Shown: positions 35,328 to 46,498 of the stretch, in pieces
How the letters are laid out: each line of letters begins with the position of its first letter
Position numbering within the stretch: position 1 is the stretch's first letter
NCBI GenBank assembly: GCA_033297075.1
Contig: MU858085.1
Span: 124,001-188,000 of the forward strand
Length of the DNA: 64,000 nucleotides
Source: Rhypophila decipiens
Taxonomy: Eukaryota > Ascomycota > Sordariomycetes > Sordariales > Naviculisporaceae
Direction: 5' to 3'
Translations under genes and position numbers: made by a program
Notes under the pieces: model-generated
What the model was told of the DNA's origin: nothing
The model's database searches: none
The model's input: the letters and a program-made list of their open reading frames with translations, nothing else

Positions 35328-36168
35328 GCTGTGGATGGATGAAATGAGTACTGTTGTAATGAGAGATGGATTGGTCCAGATACTGGATATGGCATATGGA
35401 TATGGATATGGGATATGGGATATGAACAAGTATGGATATGACTGGGTGGCTTGGTTGTTGTTGTTTTGTTAGTTTGTCGTGTCTTGTTTTTGAAGGGCCT
35501 GTTCTTGTGAGCAACATGAAAAGAATGAGGATGGAGGTGGACACCCACAGCACATGGGGCGAGATTGCTTACACTACATCATGTTACTTGTCGCGGTTTA
35601 CATACCCTTACTTACTTGGCACTTGGTTTTTATTTCGTTTCTCTTTTGTTCTTGTTTGTTGGCGTTGGGGGAGTCTTGCTGCTTTTGTTTGTTTCGCTTT
35701 ATTTGATAGCATAATGATGATGATTGCCTTTATCTTTGCTTTGGTCTTTGCTTTTGTCTTGTTGTTTACTTTTATATGGGGTTACCAGCTTGTTAGCCTG
35801 TTCTTGTGACTGAGATACTTTAATAGACTACCAGTGATCTGATTATTGCTCTTGCAGTCGTGCCTTTTTATGGACATGCCAATGTCACTTGTATATATGG
35901 AGAGAGTATGCTCCTATGTATTTAATATGAAATGACTATACAAGTAGTTCAAGTAGGCAGATAGACGCAAGAAAGCACATTTCCATCCAGTTAAAAAGGG
36001 TATCCAACCAATCCATCCATCATGACAGTCAAAACACAAATATGAGCTTCTCAACTGCTAGTGAAAAGACAGCACAAATATCCCACTGCAGACTCTCCAT
36101 CCATTACTCACAACTTGTGGATAAGCCTCTTGCCGCTCATTCACTCAGCTTATTCAACCATCAACCAC
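35328..36168. other. Convergent 3' ends with GATATG-type repeat
   Basis: The two flanking genes converge here. Degenerate GGATATG/GATATG repeats lie at about 35382-35440. The rest is T-rich 3' flank with no gene seen. Confidence 0.55.
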
Positions 36169-38708
36169 TCACGAGCTCCCAGTAGCAGCCGACTTGACGC
36201 CCTCCTTCTCAACCACGCCACTCTTCTCACCCCGATCAACACTCGCACTCTCACTAGTATCCTCCCCCCTCTCCCTCTCACCCTCAGTAGAAGCAACAAT
36301 ATCCATATCCATCTGATAAAGCGGCCTCAACTCCGCCTTCTTATCCCAAACCACCCACCGCCTAACAAAATACGGCAGCGCCTCTCTCAACTGATACCGC
36401 CCAAAGACCCGTGTAGGAACAGCAAAGATGTAATCCAACTCTTCCAGCGTGCGCTGTTTCGTCTCGGGGACCCAAAAGAAGATCATGACCAGGGCCAAAA
36501 TGTTGAAGCCCGCGTAGAGACAGAATGCCCCTACCACGTGGAGGGATGCCAGGATGGCGGGGAAGGTGATGGACAAGACGGCCGCCCAGAAGAGACAGGT
36601 TGCTACGGCAAAGGCCATTCCTACTTCTCTGTGGGAGAGGGGGAATACTTCTGCTGAGTAGGCGTAGGGGACTGGGCCTTCTCCTGGTCTGGGATTGGGT
36701 GATGTTTGTTAGTATATGCTTGGGTAGGGGGAAGAGGTACGTACGAGTAAAAAGCCCCAAAGATGTACACAAACAGCGCCACGGCAGCTAGCCGCCCCTG
36801 ACCGGTCCCCGGGATGAGGGTACATAAACCGGCGGCAAGAAGCGACCAGGCCATGTTGGGGAACGTAAAGAGCAAAAGAGACCGCCGCCCAAAGGTATCA
36901 ATCGTGTACAGGGCTGGAAAGGCAAACAGGAAATTCACCAGGCCAAAGCCGAATGATGCTAGCAAAGAGTTGAACTCGGATATGCCGCTGTCGCGAAAAA
37001 TGGTGGTTGAGTAAAAGGCTATGATGTTGATTCTGGGGTTTGCCATTCATGTTAGTAGACAAGAAACATCAACAAGAGGTAAAAGAAGCAAACGTAAACT
37101 TACCCGCACATCTGCTGAGCAATCATGACAGTGAAAGCAGCCAGTGTCGCCCTATAAATATTTATGTCAGTCTACCAGTCCAACAGCTCACCAAAGAAAA
37201 GAAAGACTCACCGCCTCACCCGCGGGATAGTAAACAACTCAACAAACCGCTTCGCATAGCTGCTCTGTCTCATAATCGCCTTTTCAATCTCGAGCTGGGC
37301 CTGGATGTAATACAGATCCCTCGCCGCCTGGAGCGGATGATTTCGCAGCTTCAGAAGCGACGTGTAGGCCTCCTGGTAGCGGCCTTTCTTCATGTACCAT
37401 CTTGGCGACTCGGGGCAGAAGTAGATCAGTATCAGCAATGGCACCGCGGGAATGAAGGCGCTGCCTAGTTGGAGACGCCAGGAGATATCGCCTGTTTTTG
37501 CGACTGCCACGTTGGCTACCGTTCCTGCGAGGATTCCAAAGGCGGTCCATAATTCTACCATTTTTTTAAAAAAAAAAGTTAGGCTGGGTTAAGCTCAGCG
37601 GGGAAAGGAGCAAAACCTACGCCAGCTCATGACCAGTGCTCCTCTGATGGCTGCAGGCGAGTTTTCGGCGGCAAAGATGGGGACTAGCTTGAGTGTCAGC
37701 CACAATAGTCAGGAGAAGATTGGTGTGAAAGGGGGGCGTCAAAACAAACACACCACTACTAGCCTTGGCCCCCATGCCAATCCCCATGAGCAGCCGGTTA
37801 ACAAGCAGCTGCTCCCAGGTCCGGGAAAAGGCACTCCCTATGACAGGCCAGAGACAGAAATGGGCAGAAAAGAAGATGGCGCCGCGTCGGCCAAAGTAAT
37901 AATTGACAGGGTCCGAAAGCCAGCAGCCGATGAATCTGTTTGTTGTGTGCGTCGTTAGTATCCAATTTGCCAAAGACGAACAAACGAAGAGGTCTGATCA
38001 ACAAATACAAAGGGGCTAAATGGTGTAGGGCAAAAAAAGGCGAGACTCACGCGCTCCCAATATAAGGCGCAGCATTGACCAGTCCCACCAGATAAATATC
38101 CCGCTGACTATCGCTCCCAATCCCAAGCGCCTTGGGAAACGACAAGTTGGCACCATTACTCCCCGTCTGATCCCATCCCTGCACAGCAGCGCCAATCGAG
38201 CAAGTGATGATGGTCATGTACAGGGCCTTGGGGACACGCCACTTGTGAAGGACTTCATTGCGGAGGACTTCTTTTTCGGTCTCGTCGAGGGCGTATTCAC
38301 CCGAGAGAGTCTCGTAGCTGGTAGGATCCTGGGCTATCAGGGCGGCTTTTTTGAAGAGATGCAGATCCGACTCTGCGGCGAGCGAGTTGGCGTTGCAGAA
38401 CTCGGTCACGTTGGAGAAGAGGGTTTCTCGCGGGAGTCCGGCTAGGGGGTTTTTGATTCTGATATTGTTAGTTAGCTGGGCATGGAGAGAAACATGAGAA
38501 GGATGGGGTGATATACTTGGCCTCGAGGTTCTCGTTTAGGTCGGGGATGGCGTCGGCGTGATTGTGGCCTTTCTCGACTCGAGATGGGTTCTTTTCGCTG
38601 AGAGGGCTGCCATGGTGGTTAGTGAAGGTGCCGTGTGAGCATGGAGTCGGGCACTTACACGTCTACGGGCTCAATGCCTGTCGACTTGGGCTCTGTCGGC
38701 TCAGCCAT
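36169..38708 (-). CDS. Sugar-porter family MFS transporter
   Basis: This is a proton-coupled sugar or polyol transporter of the Sugar_tr family at the plasma membrane; the substrate is unknown. There are nine exons: 38708-38659, 38606-38517, 38458-38051, 37935-37754, 37683-37621, 37554-37212, 37151-37104, 37032-36745 and 36688-36169, giving 663 residues. The eight introns are 52-115 nt with CTAAC/CTGAC branch sites and all join in phase. Signatures: FGRRGAIFF after helix 2; [19 protein letters not shown] with [23 protein letters not shown] in the central loop; [14 protein letters not shown] in helix 7; [31 protein letters not shown]; and [16 protein letters not shown] near the C-terminus. The N-terminal cytoplasmic tail is long (about 120 residues). 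Exon 2 has two in-frame acceptors 9 nt apart; the donor after exon 4 was chosen to restore the conserved [12 protein letters not shown]. Confidence 0.93.
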
Positions 38709-40964
38709 GATGGCGAAGCGAGGGATTACTTGGCGGCTTGACAATGAAAATGAAAAGTGAAAAGCTTAATTTGGATATGTCAATTGTCACTATGTCTGAG
38801 ACGATGTGTGAACCAGAGAGTCCACAGATCTCAGTCCGAGGTGACAAGGCGGAGGAAGAAAGGAAGCTCAGGAGCTCCAATCGGGCAGGGGCTATCCAAC
38901 TATATAAAGTGTGAACTACCTACACATTCACCCGTGTGATCAACAGGACCGGGGACCGGGGCAGCTAGCTGTTGTGTTCCTCCAGGTCAGAACCAAGTGT
39001 CACCATTCCCAGTGGTTGTAAGTGCGAGTACGACCAACCAACGTCTGTACTACAACTTTGACCGGGGGACCTGTCGCTCATTCACCAAAAGGGGACTTCC
39101 CCTCAGCCGTGATCAAGATCAAGATCAGGGTCGTCGGGGTCCTGCAAAACCGTCGGGTTAAGATCCGGCATACAACAGCTTTCCATGCTCCTTCGGAAAG
39201 CCGCCCAATCATAGTTGGATCTTCGTTGGTACCCCGTATAAGTCTGAGTTGATCATATTTTCCCGTCTTGTCTTATCCATCAATGGCAACGAGATGGGTG
39301 ATCAGGGTAGCAGGCAGTTGTCAGGGTAGCAACGGCATCCACCGGAAGGCATGCCGACCAAGGAAGAAGCACTTGCTTGCAGCGGGAGGATATGCAAAAT
39401 GGAGGCATGTTGCTGCGAGTCTCTCCCATCAAGGCAGGAAGGAAGCAATAAGTTAGATGTGTGCCAGTTCGTAATGTCGAACCCACAATACACAGCGAAA
39501 GGGAAGACGTGAATCGGAGATATCATTCAATCTAACAACAAAAGGAGAAGAAGCCAATGCCAGGGTCTTGTTCGTGTGACCCTCGATCAAAATCCAGAGA
39601 TCAGCACATCACCAGGTTGAGAGGGAAGAAGGCAGTGTAACCGCTTATCAACGGGGAATAGATTAATAGCAATTAATCAACTCCCGATGCCATCCCGTCG
39701 CTTCAGTTCCTACCTGGTTCGGTACTTGGCGGGAAATAGGACCGAGGTGGGGTGGCAGGTGAACCTCAAAGGGAGCTACGCCCATGCAGATCGATGTATA
39801 AAACTGGCACCGAACAACAAGGAAAAGTGAGGGGAGGTAAGAAGTGGTTGTCGCCAAGATCAAAGTTGCGGTCAAGGACTCGAGAGCTTTCCTGTCGCTC
39901 ACTCGTATGCATCGTATTGCAACCCAACCGAGATGTGTAAACATGGCTGGAAGTCGAATTCCAAGACCATCAACAGTGACTGTGTCGTTGTGAATATGAC
40001 GTGGTTGTCTTCCCCCTCAAGCCTTCACCTTCCCCAGTACATAATTATCCCAGATTGGGCCTAGCGGAGGCTCAAGACCACTGCCGAGGCGGAAGCTAAG
40101 AGCAGCCACGATGCTTACCCGGACGCCTCCAAAACGCCATTTGTGGGGGAAGGATGGCGGGAGCGAGGTGTAACATCTTGACCCTCGGGCTCAAGGACTT
40201 GTGATCAATAAAGGTGGGAGGGTTCAGAAGGGGGCCATTCCCCGCATCTCATTGATCCTCCTGCGAGAGTGTTGCATGTGGTTGAATGTTGATGTCGGCC
40301 ATTCTGTGGACAGGGAAATCCAATGGGGACAAACGACGAGGATTGGGATTGAGTACTTACAGACGGCTTCCTTCTATACAAGTCTCACCGGGGTGTCCTC
40401 ACCCACCTCGGTGAAGAAAATGGATGGTAGAAAATCAAGCTCCACCGCAAAACATCTTGTTCCTTCTAGCATTCCGTTCTTTGGAGAGCCAACAACCGCT
40501 GGCTGACCGTAGCCGGTCATGCCGATTAGCCGTATCTAAGCCGGCACAAGACAACGGCCGAACTTTCTGTTATCGATGTGCGACATGTGCCAATCTTTTA
40601 GGACCCTTCGTTGCCGTCCCTTTGGCAGTTGGGAATGCAATGGCTTCACTCAAGCATCATCCAGGAGTCATTGCTGGAGAAAGTCTTTGATCGATTGATA
40701 TGCCTCCTGGTTTCGCACATAGATCCTCTGATGAGATTATTGAACGAATGCGTCTTATTCGAGATAGACCCAAGTGTATGGAAATCTGTCGATCTCAAGT
40801 CGCAAGCTATGCTAAGCCATTCCAGTTTGGCTGGGCACAAGGCTTTCATGATCAGGCTTGTCTGAGTCGCCTGGGATGGAATCTTAAATACATGGCAATT
40901 TGCTCGAAAAGCGATATGGCCTTGAGCCCATGACGCCGGTCGCTATCCTCCATGCTCTTCCGGG
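38709..40964. other. Gene-poor interval upstream of the MFS gene
   Basis: About 2.3 kb between two genes that diverge from it, so both promoters should be here. Short open frames occur but none shows a domain or splice pattern. A GATCAA-type short repeat lies near 39112-39126. I see nothing else. Confidence 0.5.
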
Positions 40965-42104
40965 ATGCGTTTCTCAATTATCATCGTCGCGCTATCCGCA
41001 GCATCGCCAGTTGTCCACGCCACCAGCGACGGCGTGGGTGGGAGCAACAGCTGTCAAGCTGATGGTCAGCTCATTCAGCTTCTCAGCCGCCATGTCGACG
41101 AAGCTGCCTCGTTCTGTGGTATTCCCCGGTGAGTGTCCATGTCATATCAGCGAGAATCCAGCCCATACGAATACTTAGTGACAAATATATATCTCTTCAT
41201 AGCCGCAAAGTGATCACCAAGACCGTTACCACCACCACAACGACCACAAAAGTGGTGCGTAAAGTGATCCATACCACCACCACAGTGGATGCGGGAAGAA
41301 AGCTCAAAGCTCGCGAGGTTCAGGCTGAGACCACTGGCACCGTTGAGGTACTAAGACCGAGGGTTGATCTCGACGGTCCTGTTGAGATGGCGCTTTCCGA
41401 TGCACTGGGAGATTTTGCAGCAGCCGCGGTCCTCAGTGCTTGCGAATGCCTCAACCAGGTAGAGGTTATCACGACGACAACGACAGTTCTCAAAACATCG
41501 GTCGTCAAGACCACGACAACAACCACCTCCATAACCGTCGAGACCAACGGGGCCTTCCGAATATTCGCGACTGAAGACGGTGACAGACGCAAGCGTTCTC
41601 CCATGACAAAGTTTTATCTGCAACAAGTTTCCGGATACCAGCAGACCCAATTTCACGAATCGGTGGAGGATGCCATCCAATTCAGACTCATCCACGGCGT
41701 CGATGATCCAAAAGTACTGTGGTTCGCCTCCGAAAGCTTGGGGAATCTCTACGGGATCTACTGGTCTGAGTTTGAATACGGTGATTTCTTCCCCCAGGCT
41801 GTTACAATGGTTCACACCGGCAGAGTATGAAAATTTCAAGCCGAATGGGTATAAATACCTGCGTTGGCAGATTAACTCCGGGAACAACAAATTATCTCTG
41901 ACAGGTACGAACTTGGAGCGCATGAACTTTTTCGTGTGCAAAGCAGGCTTGTCCACAGGCTGGGGGCTTCTATACTTTGGCCCATACGCACTCTACCCTG
42001 ACGCAGATCCGCCGTGTCCACCAGTCGACATTTTTGTTGAGTGGATTTTAAATGATGAAGGGTTAGATAGAGATAGACTCCCGTCCCTTTTCCTGCTGGA
42101 ATGA
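40965..42104 (+). CDS. Secreted Thr-rich protein, reading frame interrupted
   Basis: Exon 1 (40965-41128) starts MRFSIIIVALSAASPVVHA, a clean signal peptide with likely cleavage after residue 19, followed by a Cys-containing segment (NSCQADGQ ... ASFCGIP). A 74-nt intron (41129-41202) joins exon 2 in phase. Exon 2 has two Thr-rich stretches (KTVTTTTTTTK; VKTTTTTTS), then a globular part up to DFFPQAVTM, and stops at 41830. Directly downstream the +1 frame continues the same kind of sequence (QWFTPAEYENFKPNG ... MNFFVCKAG ... DPPCPPVDIFVEW) to a stop at 42104. An intron of length 3n+1 (for example 41714-41825) or a one-base indel near 41798 would join them. The architecture resembles secreted fungal proteins with a Thr-rich linker and a Cys-containing C-terminal domain. 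It may be a real gene with an unusual intron, or a recent pseudogene. Confidence 0.55.
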
Positions 42105-43374
42105 AACTGGGCAGACATACATTCGGCCTACCAGCCTTTTACTATCTCATTATCCGTACATGGAGGGTGAAACACCTAATTATCCTCGCAAGGTTGTGCC
42201 ATACGTGGAATGGTGGTTACAAGAAACGACATGACCGGGTTTTAATTACCTTCGCCTACACGGCAGCAAACATATTCATTCATTCATAATACAGTTTGTG
42301 TTCTTTTGCAAAAACAAGGTCCGCGAACCATCCTCAATATCAATCCACATTCAGACGTAGTACCATGGTCTGGAGAACCTCGAGAGTCAGCAAACACATA
42401 AGATTGTCCAATGAAGCCATCACGAGACCAGCACGGCCCATTAACCTACCTACCTTGGTCAAGCACCCTCTCTTTCACGGTATTTTCATTTTCTACGTAG
42501 CAACTGGAAATCCCACAATCAAGTTCAAAAATCCCGCTGCTGCTTTCTAGTTTCTACTCGCCACACTTCACCTCGTTGCCGCCCAAGGGTGGCGTGCTGG
42601 TGGTAGCCGCGGCGGAGGTCGAGATGAAGGCCCAGCCGTACGAGGTCTTGCCCATTCCCATGCCAAAGCCAACGCAGGCGGTGCAGCAGGAGGCGATGGA
42701 GGTTCCCACTGGCGGCCGAGACCGGAACCTCGCTCCCAACGACAACATCGACCCTCCACGGTCTCTTCCAGCAATACTGCCACTAAAGACCGATGGTACT
42801 GTCGATGACGGTATGTTTGGAGGGGGATGATTATACTTCGTGCACGAGGATCGAACTGAGTATTGAGCCGGATGTGGTCCCATACCAATTCGTGTCTGGG
42901 TGCGCATTAGCCTCTGCTTCTCAAAAAGGGATTGTGTATTGATGGAGTGATTAGTCTCCCATTTTTTACATGTTTAATAAATGTTTAAACAATAGCAACA
43001 ACCTCCTACCAAGCGTACAAAACTGGCTATAACTGACAATGAATGACAAGGACCAATCCAAAAAGTATTTGTGAATATATAATTTACCCTTACCCCTAAG
43101 ATCTACCTACAGGGAAAAGTATATCACTTTTCCTTTCCATCCCAATCTCGTTCTTGCTCCACTCTGGTTCGTACTCCCGGTCACGTATCGCTTTGAGCAT
43201 ATCAAACGATCGTGGGTCTCCCCAATCGTAGGTAAGTACGTTTTATGTGGTCAAGGTGCGCCGACAAACACCTTGATCGTGTTAGTTGAGGACCTTGTGA
43301 AGAACGTCCTGCCGAATGACGATTTAAATTTTTCGGCCATTTATGGGGGTTGATAAGCCTTGAACGTCTGGGCT
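42105..43374. other. Intergenic between the secreted-protein gene and ant1
   Basis: This interval is mostly AT-rich 3' flank of two converging genes. A 117-codon ATG-started open frame on the - strand (42907-42554) is GC-richer than its surroundings, but it has no recognisable domain or splice partners, so I do not call it. Confidence 0.5.
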
Positions 43375-44473
43375 TTACGCAGCAAGGGCCTTCTTGCTCG
43401 CGGCGCTCCTGAGACGAACAGTTTGCTCGTAAAGGACATCCTTAAAGGCAAACAAGAAGGCGGCGGTGATGACGCTCTGTGATACCTTGGGTCCGATACC
43501 TATTATTCAGTCATGGTTAGCACCCACCTCCCACCAGACAACAATGAAATAGAAGAGAGATAAAACACACCCTTATAAAGCCCCGCATAGCCCTCCTCCT
43601 TGACGACACGATTGATCGCCTCCACCATGCCCTCCTTCTTCTCGCCCTTGCCGCTAGCGATATGCATCTGGCTCTTGACGGTGATATAGGGGTAAGTCAC
43701 GCTGGTAGCAAAGAGCTTGCCCAGCGCGCCCAAGAAGAAGGCAATGGTGGGCGTGATCCTCCTCTTCTTCTCGACGGTATTCTTCATCTGCTCAAACAGG
43801 GTATACTGCAGAATAGGATTGATAACCAGCACCAAAGCGGGCACCACACCCGCAAACAGGGCCTGGGGTCCTTCGTTCTTGAGCAATGCCGCGAGGGTGC
43901 CCAGGGTAGATGGCTTCTTGGGGGGCGCACCGCCGGGGAGGGTCTCGCCCTCGGCGGCGTTATCGGATGTCTTGCGGGTGGTCATCCGGGTGTTGATGAC
44001 CCAGATGGGGTTGGTCAGGATGACTGTCGCAGAGCCCGCGATGGCGCCGGCGATCATGCTCTCCACTGTGGTGAGTTTCTTGGAGGCCCGTCCGGCTTTT
44101 ACGGCCGCGGCCTCGAAGAAGGCCCGGGTCCATTCGTACCAGTAGTAGTAGACAAAGTTGGTCACGCTGATGCCGAAGAGGGCGGAGGAAAGGCCCGAGT
44201 AGAGACCCGAGATGCCCTCGCGCGCGACGATTTTCTGGACGGCTGCGAGGAAGCCCGTATCTGCGCGTTTGGATTCGACTTGGGCGCGGGTGGATAGGGT
44301 TATCAGGGGGTAGCTTTGTGTAGAGGTTTAAGCTTAGTTTTGGGTTATATGCATTATTGAGCGTAGGGAGAAAAGACATACGTCAGGGCCATGGACAAGA
44401 CACCACCGCCCGCGCCGGCGAGCGCATGGGCGACATTGTCGTTCTGGGGTATCACGGGCTTGGATTGCGACAT
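43375..44473 (-). CDS. ant1: Peroxisomal adenine nucleotide carrier (Ant1/PMP47)
   Basis: This mitochondrial-carrier-family protein of the peroxisomal membrane exchanges cytosolic ATP for peroxisomal AMP, which supports activation of medium-chain fatty acids inside the organelle. There are three exons: 44473-44382, 44313-43571 and 43499-43375, giving 319 residues; the introns are 68 and 71 nt. The three carrier repeats have degenerate signatures typical of this subfamily: YPLITLSTRAQ, NPIWVINTRM and YPYITVKSQM, instead of the usual PxDxxK. Other family blocks are SVTNFVYYYWYEW, INPILQYTLFEQ and EGYAGLYKGIGPKVSQSVIT. No N-terminal mitochondrial presequence is seen. Confidence 0.95.
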
Positions 44474-46498
44474 TTTGGAAGAGATATTCAAGTTTGTTTG
44501 CTGTTTTCGACTGTGAAGAGTAGAGGCCTAGAGAGTTGCCGTCGATGATGAGGATGACGGAGATGCCGTGTGATGGTGGGGTTTGGCTTCTCGGGAAGAG
44601 AGTTGGAATGAGCACAGCACGAATACCGGTAGATTGTTGGACTGTAAAAAGTTGAAGCTAGAAACAGAAGAAAAATGGTTCAAGGAGGGTTCTCTATAAT
44701 AGTACTAATCAACAACACACTGGGGGCCACTACGGTCATTGTTCTTGATTTGTTCTCCTTTGAGTCTTGGACAGGGAGGGCAAGTGGCAGGTGTGTTTCT
44801 TAGCTGTTTGCGCTGGTGCAGCACTTGAAGCCGAGGTCCGATTTTAATTAGCGGGCAAACGAGCCCACGGGATTGCGGTTTAAGCCGGCCCCCCAGGCGC
44901 GACGTCACTTTTCTGGGGCTCCCGGCAATGCTTCGCACTCCACCAACGAAACACCCGATTCCGACAGAAGGATGGATTCTTTTCTCGTCTCCTTGAATTG
45001 AAATCATGTGAAAGGGAGCTCTTGGTTGTCTCGGGACTTGCGTGCGCGGTTTTGCTTTACAACCTCATTTCAGTCGAGCATGTTGTGACAACTCGCTGGT
45101 TTGAGATTACACCCTAATTGCGAATTTGTTTTCCTTATTAACATGAGCTCTCAAGATACCGGTATTATAATCTCAACATAACCAGACATAAGTCTGTCAG
45201 GTTCGAAGAAGGTTATGTCGAAACGGCATACGGGATATAGCGAGCATATTACATCGTAATACTGACCCCCTATTCCTTTCTCTCCACTAATATTTCATAT
45301 TTTTCTCACCAGGCAAGACGCGAATCTCAGGGGTAACATTCGCCGAAATGCCTTCGGGTTAGGGTTCGTTAAAACTCTAATTTGATCGTCCGACGTCCTT
45401 GGCCATGAGAATGCGGGGCCCCGCAAATGGTGAATTCCATCATCCTTCCGAAACAAGTCAAACAACCCAAGTTATAGGATGAGATTCGAAAAGGAGCGTA
45501 AAGAACAACATCGCCTTTTCATGGCAGGCCTTAGTGTTACTATACGTCTTATAAATTACCTCTTAGGCTTATAATCTCTGGATTAGAGGGAGCGTTGGGC
45601 GGAAGGTTGGACGTAATGTCGTCTGAGCAAACTGTGCGGCCTTCAAAACCAATTTCATGACCGCTTTTTAAAGGCCCTCACATGTATTCCATGGAATTTC
45701 ACTATACATCTTGGACTCTCTGGGCCTCAAAAGCCTCTCTCTTACAAGTATTTGGTCGTCCAATCGACAATCTCGTGTGATTGGCAGAACCCTTGGCACA
45801 GTGCATCCACACCGTGCAGTGCATGCCGCACTTTGCAGACTCCCGTGACTCCCCTTCTCCCGCACTGTCAGTGTCAACCAAAGTCCAGAGTGTCGCCAAG
45901 ATGCAGGATTCTATTTTTGGAGCCGTCGCAGGGCACGATGAAGACTTGCGTCTGGCATCGCGTGGCTGGCTGCTGAGCGTGGTGATTGATGTCCTTTTGG
46001 CTTCTGTGTGTTTTCCCTTGCATGCGAATTTAGCATATTGTCATTATTCTTTCTATCAAGTTCATCAAGTCGACTCAATTCCTGGCGCTCTCTTGTCCGA
46101 CTTGCTTTGTTTTGTTCCCCGGGACTTTTTGCTGGTAGTACTAATCTGACCTGGATCTTGGGGAAAAAAAGAGACCACCGCAACTCCTACACTTGTCACT
46201 GGGTACCTTTTCGTTCCTTTTACCAGTCAGCCAACCCCATGAATGGGATCTTACATTCACACCCCGGACCCCGTTTTCAACAACTGCATAGCTTCCTTGC
46301 CGGCGATCCTCGTGGCGCAACACACCTAGCTCGGGGAAGCCCTTTTGGCTACCGTGGATCTGACGAAAGGGGGTGAGACAGTCCGGGGTACGGAGCAGGC
46401 CACCTGGGACATCCCATCTCGAGGTCGACAAATGGGCCCCGAGTAAGTAGCCTCTTTCAGAACGACCTGGTGACCGCGACCAGGTCTTGGGATCAGAA
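44474..46498. other. Gene-poor interval between ant1 and abp2
   Basis: About 2 kb with promoters for the two genes that diverge from it. The stretch 45100-45600 is AT-richer and contains GGTTATGT and its inverse ACATAACC, a 14-bp GC palindrome at 45412-45425 and a GGGTTAGGGTT fragment at 45356-45366. These could be remnants of a transposon, but I cannot define ends. No gene is supported. Confidence 0.45.

Noticed and set aside
42554..42907. 117-codon ATG-started - strand frame with a Cys-rich end
   Set aside because: It is GC-richer than its surroundings and could be an exon remnant, but I found no partners, signal peptide or known domain.
44705..45007. 100-codon - strand frame upstream of ant1
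   Set aside because: It lies in the promoter interval and has no domain or splice support.
45356..45366. GGGTTAGGGTT telomere-like sequence
   Set aside because: Less than two full TTAGGG copies; expected by chance.
46008..46376. Possible upstream exon of abp2
   Set aside because: The only good donor (after 46372) joins to the acceptor before 46461 out of frame with the abp2 ATG region.
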